Part shown: positions 1-8,100 of the stretch, in pieces
Layout of the letters: every line of letters starts with the position of its first letter
How positions within the stretch are numbered: position 1 is the first letter of the stretch
Source: Streptomyces pacificus
Lineage (GTDB): Bacteria; Actinomycetota; Actinomycetes; Streptomycetales; Streptomycetaceae
Direction: 5' to 3'
DNA: 64,000 nucleotides
Assembly (NCBI RefSeq): GCF_011766325.1
Contig: NZ_BLLG01000025.1
Location: 1 to 64,000, forward strand
Notes under the pieces: model-generated
Database searches by the model: none
What the model saw: the letters and a program-made list of their open reading frames with translations, nothing else
What the model was told of the DNA's origin: nothing
Translations under genes and position numbers: made by a program

Positions 1-46
1 TCGGCCGTGGAGCCGGGTCGGATCCGGCGGGCTTGGTGCTGGTCAT
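1..46 (-). CDS. 5' end of an unidentified gene running off the window
   Basis: An ATG on the minus strand at 46 opens a frame that stays open to the window edge; only about 15 codons are visible, rich in Pro, Ala and Ser. A good ribosome binding site (GGAGAA) lies about 9 bases upstream. The gene follows the truncated tniQ in the same direction and could be the next gene of the transposon operon or an unrelated neighbour. Nothing in these residues identifies a family. Confidence 0.5.
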   Translation of the reverse strand, partial: MTSTKPAGSDPAPRP

Positions 47-102
47 GAGGGGGTGGTTCTCCTGTCGTGCCCTCTCAGGCTAACCCGCCGAAGCGGGGCG
101 TC

Positions 103-450
103 TCACCCAAGGCTGACAGAGAGGGCCTCCACCCGTCGCCGCCGTGCGTCCACGACGTGGGCCCGTCCGTCGTAGCGGGCCAGGGTCATAGCGTGCACCT
201 GCGCCGGGGTGGGGCCGGCCGACCACGAGATGGCCGCCGCCTGATCCGCGTCCAGGAGCGTGACCAGGCGGCTCAGGATGCCCGAGTCCACCGGCGCCGG
301 CCGGGCGGATCCGCGGGCCAGCAGGCCCATCGAGACCAGGACATCGCCGGTGCCGGTCCCCAGCCGGTGGGCAACCGCCTCCCACCAGGAGTCGAGTGCC
401 TCGCCCGGCTGCGGAGCGAGGCGGATCGGCAGGGTCCGCGCGTGCGTCAC
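103..450 (-). CDS. tniQ: TniQ-family target-selection protein, C-terminally truncated
   Basis: This 115-residue product matches only the beginning of TniQ/TnsD-type proteins: the N-terminal segment LPIRLAPQPGEALDSWWEA and a following helical part. TniQ proteins guide the Tn7-like transposase to its target and normally exceed 300 residues, with zinc-binding Cys clusters after this segment. Here the frame ends in a short unrelated tail and TGA, with no CxxC motif. The ATG overlaps the stop of the upstream ATPase gene (ATGA), so it is the fourth gene of a tnsA-tnsB-tnsC-tniQ operon. I saw no continuation in another frame between its stop and the next gene. A deletion or rearrangement that crippled the element is the likeliest explanation; a naturally minimal TniQ is less likely. 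Confidence 0.7.
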   Translation of the reverse strand: MTHARTLPIRLAPQPGEALDSWWEAVAHRLGTGTGDVLVSMGLLARGSARPAPVDSGILSRLVTLLDADQAAAISWSAGPTPAQVHAMTLARYDGRAHVVDARRRRVEALSVSLG

Positions 451-1577
451 CGGCGAGCCGCTTGTCGGCGAGTCCGTCGGGAGCGCTGCCCCTTCAGGAG
501 ATTGCGTACGTCGTCCTGGGCCAGGTGCGCCGCCTGGTCGATCTTGACGCGGCTGAGGAGATCCTCGTCCAGGCGCTCGGTGCCGGTGCGGACGGCTCGC
601 TGGCAGCCGCGGTTGATGAGGGTCATCAGCGAGCCGATGTGGCCGCTGGAGCGGATGAATAGGTAGTCGAACAGGTCATCGGCGAGCATGCCCCGGTAGG
701 TGCCGTGCAGGACCAGGCGCTTTTCCAGGGCCAGCAGCAACTGGCGCCACTCGTCGCGGCCCTTCTCGGTGGCCAGCTCGAAGGACCGCATGTCCAGGCG
801 GGTCGTGCGCCGGCCCGTCTGGGCCAGGACCGCGTTGTCGTAGGACTCGCCCTCGGAGAACAGGCCCCGCTTGGCCAGGCCGACCCCGACGAACAGCAAG
901 GTGACCGGAAACTCGTTCGCGATGTACTTGAAGTGGTTGCTCACCTCGACGCCGCCGGCCGCCCGCCAGCGCAGGAAGTGAAGGTCGTCGACGATCAAGA
1001 GCTTGACATCGCAGGAGAGCACGCAGTCCAGGGCTCGCTGGGCGAACTGCGCGGTGGTGCCGGTGGTGCGGCCGGGGTGGCCGAAGAACTCCAGCATCGC
1101 CCGGTTGAAGTCCTTCATCCCCGTGTTCCCGGTCAGGCCCACCCGGCAGACGGGGAGCCGTTCGTGCCCGCCGGCGGTGAACGCGCCGCCCTCGGTGATC
1201 TCCCGGCGGTGGAAGTCCCGGGCGAAGGCCAGCACCGCGGTCGTCTTGCCCAGCCCTGGGAACGCGTCCACCGCGACGGAGCCCTTGGCCTTGTCGCCGT
1301 CCTGCTGGTTGCTGTCGACGATGTCCCACAAGTCCTCGTGCAGATCGGCCAGCTGCGGCGTGCGCAACGGGCCGAGGTTCGCGTGCCAGATCCGCCGGGC
1401 CCGGTCGTACTCGGCCCGCGCCCGCTCGCCCAGCGCCACGTACTCGCTTCGCGACAGCAGTTCGGGCTGCAAGCGCGCGTGCGCTTCCGCGAAAGCCGCC
1501 CAGCCCTCCTTGCGGGACAGCGTCAGCGCGTCCAGGCGGTGGGCATCTCCCGGCGTCCAGGTGCTGTCGCTGTTCAC
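447..1577 (-). CDS. tniB: Tn7-like AAA+ transposition regulator (TnsC/TniB type)
   Basis: A 376-residue AAA+ ATPase. In Tn7 and Tn5053 relatives this protein binds DNA as an ATP-dependent oligomer and links target selection by TniQ/TnsD to the TnsA/TnsB transposase. The Walker A motif FPGLGKTT is near residues 106-113 and the Walker B motif KLLIVDDLHFL starts near 193. The C-terminal third is basic and ends in an Arg-rich tail. The start overlaps the stop of tnsB by 4 bases and its stop overlaps the start of the truncated tniQ, so translation is probably coupled through the operon. The gene looks intact in both length and motifs. Confidence 0.88.
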   Translation of the reverse strand: MNSDSTWTPGDAHRLDALTLSRKEGWAAFAEAHARLQPELLSRSEYVALGERARAEYDRARRIWHANLGPLRTPQLADLHEDLWDIVDSNQQDGDKAKGSVAVDAFPGLGKTTAVLAFARDFHRREITEGGAFTAGGHERLPVCRVGLTGNTGMKDFNRAMLEFFGHPGRTTGTTAQFAQRALDCVLSCDVKLLIVDDLHFLRWRAAGGVEVSNHFKYIANEFPVTLLFVGVGLAKRGLFSEGESYDNAVLAQTGRRTTRLDMRSFELATEKGRDEWRQLLLALEKRLVLHGTYRGMLADDLFDYLFIRSSGHIGSLMTLINRGCQRAVRTGTERLDEDLLSRVKIDQAAHLAQDDVRNLLKGQRSRRTRRQAARR

Positions 1578-3703
1578 GCGTCCTCCAGGGCGTCGGCGTA
1601 GAAGTCCGTGTCGTCTTCCAGCTCGGCGAAGTCGGCCTCATCAGCGCAGTCGTCGTCGCCCGTCTCGGGCATGGCCTCCGACGCGAGGTCCGGCCCGGTT
1701 GTGTCCGGCAACTCCATCAGGCGCCTGACGCTGGGCAGCGTGGCGACCAGGTCCTCGGGTTCGGGCAGGTCCAGGGCCGCTTGTTCCCGGGCGAGCCGGA
1801 GTGCCATGCGGCGCTCGACCAGCGTGGTGCCCAGACCGAGATTCCAGCGTTCGAACAGGTCACGGACCGCGGCCTTGTCGTCCGGGAACCGGTCCCGGGC
1901 CGCGGCCAGGCGGCGGGCGAACTGCAGGGCCTCCTCGCTCACCGGCATGTCCCGGCCCGGTGCGTGTTCCCAGGCCAGCGCATGCCACCGACGGCTCGCG
2001 GGGTCGCGGAAGTAGACCGCGTTGATGTCATCCGGGTTCACCGCGACGGGCCACTTGCCGTCCCGCTCGTCGCTGAGCAGACCGCGGTAGGGGTCCAGGG
2101 CGGCGCCGTTGTAGCGGCGAGCGTCCAGGTCGATGCCGTAGTGCTGGATCTTGCGCCGTTCAACCCGCTGGAACTCAAACGCCAGGTCCGGATCGCGCGG
2201 AACCTCGATGTAGCCGGCCCGGTTCAGGCCGTGCTCGAACATCGCCGCCGGCGACATCCGCAGCCCCGGCACCCCCGGATCGATCAGGCTGGTGTGTGGC
2301 CGGTGGTGATAGACGCAGGCCACCCACTCACGGATGATCGCCTCCAGTTCGTGGAGGAAGAAGAACGCCTCCCCCTCGGGACGCTCGCCGCGCGAGTGCA
2401 GATCGGGGCCCTTGTAGCCGGGCAGCGCCTGCAGCAGGTCCTCGCGCAGGGTCAGGAAGAACCTCTCCAGCGGGCCCTTGTCGCGGCCCGTCCGCAACCG
2501 GGCCGGCTGCACCGAGATCCCCAACCGGCGGCAGACGCTGGTCAGATGCTCCGAGACGAACACCTTGCCGTGATCGACCAGCACCGTCTCCGGCACCAGC
2601 GCCGGCGACGCCGCCGAACGCATCGGCCCCTCCAACGCCGTGACGTCGATCAGCACCGAGCGCGGAATGCCGTGCTCGGGCCAGAGAGCATGCGACGGCC
2701 AGTCCTCCCCCGCAGGCCGGGGGCGGAACGCCTGGTAAAGAGCGACGCTGGCGTCGACGGCCTTCGTCGACACCGGCGTGACCCTGATCCCCACAACGCA
2801 GCGGGTGTACCAGTCCATCGCAACGGTCAGCTCCGCCTGCAGCCACTGCAGCGTGACCGGGTCCAGGGCGAAGACGTCCAGCCGGTTGGTGTCCATCAGC
2901 AGGTACTCACCCGGCCGGGTCGGCCGCAGCTTCCCGTAGACCCCGCCGGGCCGGGAGGCGATGTCCCGGTTCCGCTTCGTGCTCAGCCGGAACGTGGGAT
3001 GACGCCGCTCCAGATCCTCCAGGAGACGGTAGGACGTCGCCCGGCTGGGCAGATCCTCCTCGTCAAAGCCCCTGGCCAGCAGTCGGGCCCGGGTCCGCTC
3101 GATCACCATCTTGCGCGACGGCTTGGACTGGCCCGTGTGCTCGACCATCACCTCCAGCGCCGCCTCCGACCACACCTCCGCGTTCCGGTGCCCAGAGCGC
3201 GGCCCGCTGCGGGCCGGCACCAGTCCCGCCTCGCCGTCTTGGCGGAAAGCCGCGACCCACCGCTTGATCGTGCGCGCCGCCACCTCGAGCTCGGCCGCCT
3301 TCGCCGAGTACCGGCTCTCCATCGGCTCACCCGCCGCGTAGGCAGCACGAGGCTCCCCTTCCCTCGGCAGTTCCTCGCTGCCGCTGCGGAACCCGGTGAG
3401 CACCTCCCTGACATGCGCGGCCCGCTCCAGCACCCGCTCCCGCTCGCCGGATTCCAGCCGGTCCAGCACCACCGCCGCCATCTCCTGCGGGTCGTCGGAG
3501 GCCGGCCCCGGGCCATCCGGGATGATGCGGGCCCGGTCGGACACCAACAGTTCCTTGACGGCCAGCCGTAGCAGCCGGCCCCGGCCGTCCTTGAGGACCA
3601 CCTCGCCGCCCGCCTGCGTGCCGGCGAACTCCACCACCTCGACGACCTCGCCGTCGTAGGAGAAGCGGCTCCCCACTCCCACCCGTACTGCGGCCCGGCT
3701 CAC
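1574..3703 (-). CDS. tnsB: Tn7/Mu-type DDE transposase (TnsB/TniA)
   Basis: A 709-residue integrase-fold transposase, the subunit that binds the transposon ends and joins the 3' ends to target DNA. N-terminal helix-turn-helix segments precede the catalytic rve domain. The catalytic triad is visible as D271 (LLMDTNRLD), D377 (LVDHGKVF) and E413 (DKGPLERFF). A Mu-type C-terminal beta-barrel and an acidic tail follow; tails of this kind contact the TnsC partner in relatives. Four-base overlaps with tnsA upstream and the tniB-type ATPase downstream place it in one operon. No disruption is visible, so it should be active if its partners are. Confidence 0.9.
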   Translation of the reverse strand: MSRAAVRVGVGSRFSYDGEVVEVVEFAGTQAGGEVVLKDGRGRLLRLAVKELLVSDRARIIPDGPGPASDDPQEMAAVVLDRLESGERERVLERAAHVREVLTGFRSGSEELPREGEPRAAYAAGEPMESRYSAKAAELEVAARTIKRWVAAFRQDGEAGLVPARSGPRSGHRNAEVWSEAALEVMVEHTGQSKPSRKMVIERTRARLLARGFDEEDLPSRATSYRLLEDLERRHPTFRLSTKRNRDIASRPGGVYGKLRPTRPGEYLLMDTNRLDVFALDPVTLQWLQAELTVAMDWYTRCVVGIRVTPVSTKAVDASVALYQAFRPRPAGEDWPSHALWPEHGIPRSVLIDVTALEGPMRSAASPALVPETVLVDHGKVFVSEHLTSVCRRLGISVQPARLRTGRDKGPLERFFLTLREDLLQALPGYKGPDLHSRGERPEGEAFFFLHELEAIIREWVACVYHHRPHTSLIDPGVPGLRMSPAAMFEHGLNRAGYIEVPRDPDLAFEFQRVERRKIQHYGIDLDARRYNGAALDPYRGLLSDERDGKWPVAVNPDDINAVYFRDPASRRWHALAWEHAPGRDMPVSEEALQFARRLAAARDRFPDDKAAVRDLFERWNLGLGTTLVERRMALRLAREQAALDLPEPEDLVATLPSVRRLMELPDTTGPDLASEAMPETGDDDCADEADFAELEDDTDFYADALEDA

Positions 3704-4476
3704 GACGCCGTCCTCAGCACGCTGCGGGCACTCAGCGGAACGCTCAGGTCAACCGACCACTGCTGCCTCCAGAGCAGGTGCAGGACCCCGGCCCGCACCA
3801 GTGGAGCCGGACGACCGGGCAGGCAGCCGAACGCCTCTCGCAGCGAGTTCCCGTCCGCGACCCGGTCGCGTACTTCGTCGAGGATGACCGGGTCGAACAG
3901 CCGCTCAGGCGGTGGCTCCTCCCCCACCGCCAGGTCGCATATCTCCTCGTCCGGCTCGAACAGCCAGTCGCGGCGGTAACCCGCGAGGAACCGGACGTTG
4001 GCCAACTCTGCGTCCGGCGGTTCACTCCACACCTCGTAGTGCCAGCCGCGGGACTCGACCGCCTCGCGCGTCCAGGCGAAGGTGAACGCGTGCTCCGGCT
4101 TGGCTGCCCGGTGGCGCGGCTTGACGTCAACGACCAGCGGGCCGGCCGTGGTCGCCATCAGGTAGTCCGGGATGTGCCGGCGCAGCACGCCGTCCACCTC
4201 GGCCCGCAGCAAGAAGGGCTGGGCCACGATCGCGGTCACATCCCGGTCGAAGTCCGCGTAGAGCAGCCGCGCCAGCTCCAGCCGCGACTCGTAGATCACG
4301 TGATCCGACTCGGTACTCGACCAGTACGAACCTGAGTAGTGCTTCTGCCCCATGTACCAGCGGAACGTCCGCCACGGCTCGGCCGCGTACAGCATCTCCA
4401 ACGGCACCGACTCCCAGGCGAGGCCCTCGCGCACCTCGTCTTCGACAAGCCGGACACGCACCTCTACATCCACCAT
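3700..4476 (-). CDS. tnsA: TnsA-like transposon endonuclease
   Basis: A 258-residue protein matching the TnsA endonuclease fold, which in Tn7 nicks the 5' ends of the element and so makes cut-and-paste excision possible. A PD-(D/E)xK-type active site can be read: Glu in IYESRLE (residues 61-67), Asp in HIPDYLM (residue 104) and DVK (residues 117-119). A short basic region follows. It is the first gene of the minus-strand operon, with its ATG only 6 bases from a large palindrome at 4482-4533. In Tn7 the tnsA gene sits next to one transposon end, so the end of this element is expected within the next few hundred bases. Confidence 0.85.
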   Translation of the reverse strand: MVDVEVRVRLVEDEVREGLAWESVPLEMLYAAEPWRTFRWYMGQKHYSGSYWSSTESDHVIYESRLELARLLYADFDRDVTAIVAQPFLLRAEVDGVLRRHIPDYLMATTAGPLVVDVKPRHRAAKPEHAFTFAWTREAVESRGWHYEVWSEPPDAELANVRFLAGYRRDWLFEPDEEICDLAVGEEPPPERLFDPVILDEVRDRVADGNSLREAFGCLPGRPAPLVRAGVLHLLWRQQWSVDLSVPLSARSVLRTAS

Positions 4477-4481
4477 CCACC

Positions 4482-4533
4482 CCAGTGCCTGTGTAACTGA
4501 CCGTGATCCGCAGGACAGTTACACGGGCACTGG
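4482..4533. repeat. 18-bp inverted repeat upstream of tnsA
   Basis: The arms CCAGTGCCTGTGTAACTG (4482-4499) and CAGTTACACGGGCACTGG (4516-4533) pair with one mismatch around a 16-base spacer. It lies immediately upstream of the tnsA start. It may be an operator that autoregulates the tns operon or a pair of inverted TnsB-binding sites at the transposon end. The sequence alone does not decide between these. Confidence 0.75.
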
Positions 4534-4587
4534 AGTACGAAGAGTCACACGCACTTTCGGTCACTCGAAAGGTTGATTATCCCGGGA

Positions 4588-4624
4588 TGGGCATCTCAGC
4601 ACCGCGTCATAGGTGCTACTTAGA
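4588..4624 (+). repeat. Direct repeat copy 1 flanking the conflict cassette
   Basis: This 37-base stretch begins TGGGCATCTCAGCA and is matched by 9710-9746 in the same orientation, with 32 of 37 positions identical. The two copies bracket exactly the two-gene conflict cassette. They could be remnants of an insertion event, recombination sites or a shared regulatory sequence. Confidence 0.7.
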
Positions 4625-4828
4625 AGCCGACTGATGATGCAGGACGAACCGGAGGCGTCGCGGCTGACGCCCAGGCACGGATGTTCCTCAACCTCGAGAC
4701 GAGGACACCCCGCCAACGAAAGCTTCACTCTGATTCACCCGATCTCCGGTTGGGCTGCGCCACATGGGCTAGCGTTTCTCTCGCTCGTGCTCCGGACGTT
4801 GCGTTCACGGTCCGGGGCTGTCGGTGAC

Positions 4829-4835
4829 GGGGAGG
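4829..4835 (+). promoter_or_regulatory. Ribosome binding site that sets the trypco1 start
   Basis: GGGGAGG lies 5 bases before the GTG at 4841. No comparable site precedes the earlier in-frame starts, and the recognisable family sequence begins just after this GTG. Confidence 0.7.
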
Positions 4836-4840
4836 TTGGG

Positions 4841-5194
4841 GTGGGGGTTCTCGCGCGGCTGCCGCTGGAGGACGGAGGTTCGGTCCTGCTGGCGACGACG
4901 GAGGAGCTGGACGGGCCGGTGAAGGTGGGACGGCTGTCCGACGCCGTTCAGGAGTTGCCGCACACGGTGCAGCAGGCGCTGCGGCCGGTGACGGGCATGG
5001 CACGAGCGGCGCTGGAGCAGTTGCGGCAGGCGGGTCCGGACGAGGTCGTCGTCGAGTTCGGTGTTGACCTGTCTGCCGAGGCCGGTGCCGTGATCGCCAG
5101 GACTGAGACGGGCTGCCATCTGACCGTCACTGTGACCTGGCATGCCGCACCCGCTTCCTCCACCGGCGAAGACGGTGCTGACGGCAGCCTGTGA
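4841..5194 (+). CDS. Trypsin-co-occurring protein (Trypco1 / CU044_2847 family)
   Basis: A 117-residue protein of the family often called CU044_2847 or Trypco1, encoded next to trypsin-like STAND effectors in actinobacteria. Family hallmarks are the opening LARLPLEDGGSVL, a central helix ending in ALEQLRQAG, and the block VVEFGVDLSAEAGAVIARTE followed by a beta-strand ending VTVTW. Its biochemical role is unknown; family context suggests a regulator or sensor for the protease it accompanies. The last codons overlap the GTG start of the large effector gene (GTGA), so the two are probably translated in a fixed ratio. The protein has no signal peptide or membrane segment. Confidence 0.85.
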   Translation: MGVLARLPLEDGGSVLLATTEELDGPVKVGRLSDAVQELPHTVQQALRPVTGMARAALEQLRQAGPDEVVVEFGVDLSAEAGAVIARTETGCHLTVTVTWHAAPASSTGEDGADGSL

Positions 5195-8100
5195 AGGGCA
5201 GGGCGAGCCCGTCGGACGGGGCGGGGCGGGGGTTTTCCCGGTCGGTCGCTGAGATCCACACCGTGCGCGGCGTGGTCGCCGGGGCGGGTTTCCTGGCCGG
5301 TCAGGATCTGCTGGTCACCTGTGCTCACGTGGTGCGTGAGGCCGGCTTCGGGCCTGGGGACCGCCTGTCGCTGGCCTTCCCCGGCCAGCCCGAGGGCCTG
5401 GAGACGTGGGGGGTGGTGGAGGCCGGGACATGGCGGGAGCCTGAGGCGGAGGATGTGGCGTTCCTGCGGCTCGATGGCACGCCGCCGGGTGTGCCGGTGC
5501 TCGCTTTGGGCAGCGCCGAGGGCTGCCAGGGGCACCCGGCCAGTTCCTACGGTTTCCCCCGACAGGCTCGGCCCGGCGGGCACTTCGGGCATCTGACGGT
5601 GGGGCATGTCCTGGACAGTCCCACCGGAGCGGGGGCGGGGGGTCTGCTGCAGCTGACCGAGGCCAATGACGTCACCGAGGGCTTCAGCGGCGCTCCGGTC
5701 GTCGATGACATCACCGGCCTGGTGATCGGTATGGTGACCGCTATCACCGCCGCCGACCGGCACTCCCGCGGCCTGGGTATCGCCTATGCGACTCCTGTGA
5801 AGGTCCTGCGTGCTCTGCGCCCCGACCTGGCCGAGCTGGCGCTGTGCCCGTACCCGGGCCTGGAGCCGTTCACCACCCAGGACGCGGCCTTCTTCCACGG
5901 CCGCACTACAGCGCAGGACATCGTCATCGCGGCGCTGCGCGGGCCCACCCGGGCGCTGATGCTGCTGGGCCCGTCCGGATCGGGTAAATCCTCACTCCTG
6001 CAGGCCGGAGTCCTGCCCGCGCTGGCCGAAGGGACGGCGGTGCCCGGTAGCGATCGCTGGCTGCCCGTGGTTGTCCCCCGCCCCGGCCACGACCTGTTGG
6101 CCGCAGCCGAACGCCACGGCCTGCCCGGCGCCGTCTCCGAGGGGATCGAGACCGCTGCCCGCCGCCTGCTGGACGAACAACCCGAGCACAGCCGGGTGCT
6201 GTTGGTCATCGACCAGTTCGAAGAACTACTCGCCCCCACCGAAACTCCAGACGGTGACGGCATCGGTCCGGCAGTCGAGCAACTGGCCCAACTGGCCGTC
6301 TCCCGGGTCCCGGTCGCCCTGATCCTGATCATGCGTGACGACTTCTACGCACCCCTGGCCGCCCGCGCGCCCGCCCTGCTGGAGGCTGTCTCCCCACCCT
6401 TGAACATCCCCGCCACGCTCAGCGAACGCGACCTGCGCGCCATCATCGAACACCCCGCCGCCCACGCCGGACTGCACATCGAAGAAGGCCTCACCAATCG
6501 CCTCATCGCCGACCTGCTCGACCCGGTCGACAGCCCCCAGCCTGGCACAGACCCCGCAGCCGGCAGCGGCACGGCCCGCACCACGCCGGTCACCTCCCTG
6601 CCCGCCCTGCAGCTCACCCTGCACCAACTGTGGCAGCGCCGCACCGACGGCCGGCTCACCCACGAAGCCTACGGACGCATCGGCACCGTCACCGGCGCCC
6701 TGACCACCTGGTGCACCCGCGTCTTCGACGACCTGCCCAAGCCTCACCACGACATCGCCCGCCAGATCCTGACCGCCCTGGTCCTACCCGCTCACCCCGA
6801 CCACGCCACCCCCGCAGCCCGCCTCCAACGCCCCCTGACCACCCTCCACGCTCTGTTCGACCAGCCCCACAACACGCCACCAACCTCACGCTGGCACAAC
6901 GACGTCAACGCCGTCCTGGACGTCCTCACCCGCCACCGGATCATCATCACCCACACGTCCCGCACGGGCCCGGAACCCCGTGAGGCGGTCGCGGAACTCA
7001 TCCACGACTCCCTCGTCCGTGACTGGCCCGACCTGCGTGCCTGGGTCACCGAGGACCAGGACTTCCACCGCTGGCTCCACCGCACCGAAGAACAACACAC
7101 CCGCTGGAAACACCACCGGGAAGCCGGCCGGCTACTTCACGGCAGCGACCTTGCCATAGGCATCGACTACTGCCGCCAGCGCGGGCTGCCCGCCCACATC
7201 CGCCGCTACATCACCAAAAGCCGCCACCGCGTCCGCCTGCGCATCTACTTGCTGGTCGGCCTGCTCACCCTTGCCCTCATCGCCACCGGTCTGGCCGGCT
7301 GGCAATGGAACAACGCCATCACCGCCCGCCAGCAAGCCATCTCCCGGCAACTCGCCGCTGCATCCGACAGCCTCATCGATACCGAACCAGACCTCGCCGC
7401 CCTCCTCGCTGCCTACGCCTACCGCACCTCCCCCACCACTGAGGCAACCGCCAGCCTCCGCACCGCCGCCGCAACCCCCCTCCCACACACCCTCACCGGC
7501 CACACCGACTCCGTGAGCTCGGTGGTGTTCAGTCCGGACGGGCGCACCCTGGCCACCGTCAGCAATGACGATACGGCCCGGCTCTGGGACGCTTCTTCTG
7601 GCCGCCCACTGCACACCCTCACCGACCACACCGACGACGTGAGCTCGGTGGTGTTCAGTCCGGACGGGCGCACCCTGGCCACCGTCAGCAACGACGATAC
7701 GGCCCGGCTCTGGGACACCTCCACCGGCCGCCCACTGCACACCCTCACCGACCACACCGACGACGTGAGCTCGGTGGTGTTCAGTCCGGACGGGCGCACC
7801 CTGGCCACCACCAGCTTCGACGATACGGCCCGGCTCTGGGACACCTCCACCGGCCGCCCACTGCACACCCTCACCGGCCACACCAACGCCGTGAGCTCGG
7901 TGGTGTTCAGTCCGGACGGGCGCACCCTGGCCACCACCAGCCACGACGATACGGCCCGGCTCTGGGACGCTTCTTCTGGCCGCCCACTCCACACACTGCA
8001 CACTCTCGCCGTCGGGCTCCCCGCCAATGATCCGGCGTCCGGCCACACCGACGACGTGATCTCGGTGGTGTTCAGTCCGGACGGGCGCACCCTGGCCACC

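Larger units (their letters stand above)
4477..4840. promoter_or_regulatory. Divergent intergenic region between tnsA and the conflict operon
   Basis: This 364-base gap separates the minus-strand tns operon from the plus-strand conflict genes. It holds the 18-bp palindrome, a small CTTTCG/CGAAAG inverted repeat at 4554-4571 and the first copy of the 37-bp direct repeat (4588-4624). A reading frame is open from 4613 to the trypco1 start but shows no plausible protein, so I treat that part as non-coding leader. Promoters for both operons must lie here; I could not assign convincing -10/-35 boxes. Confidence 0.5.
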
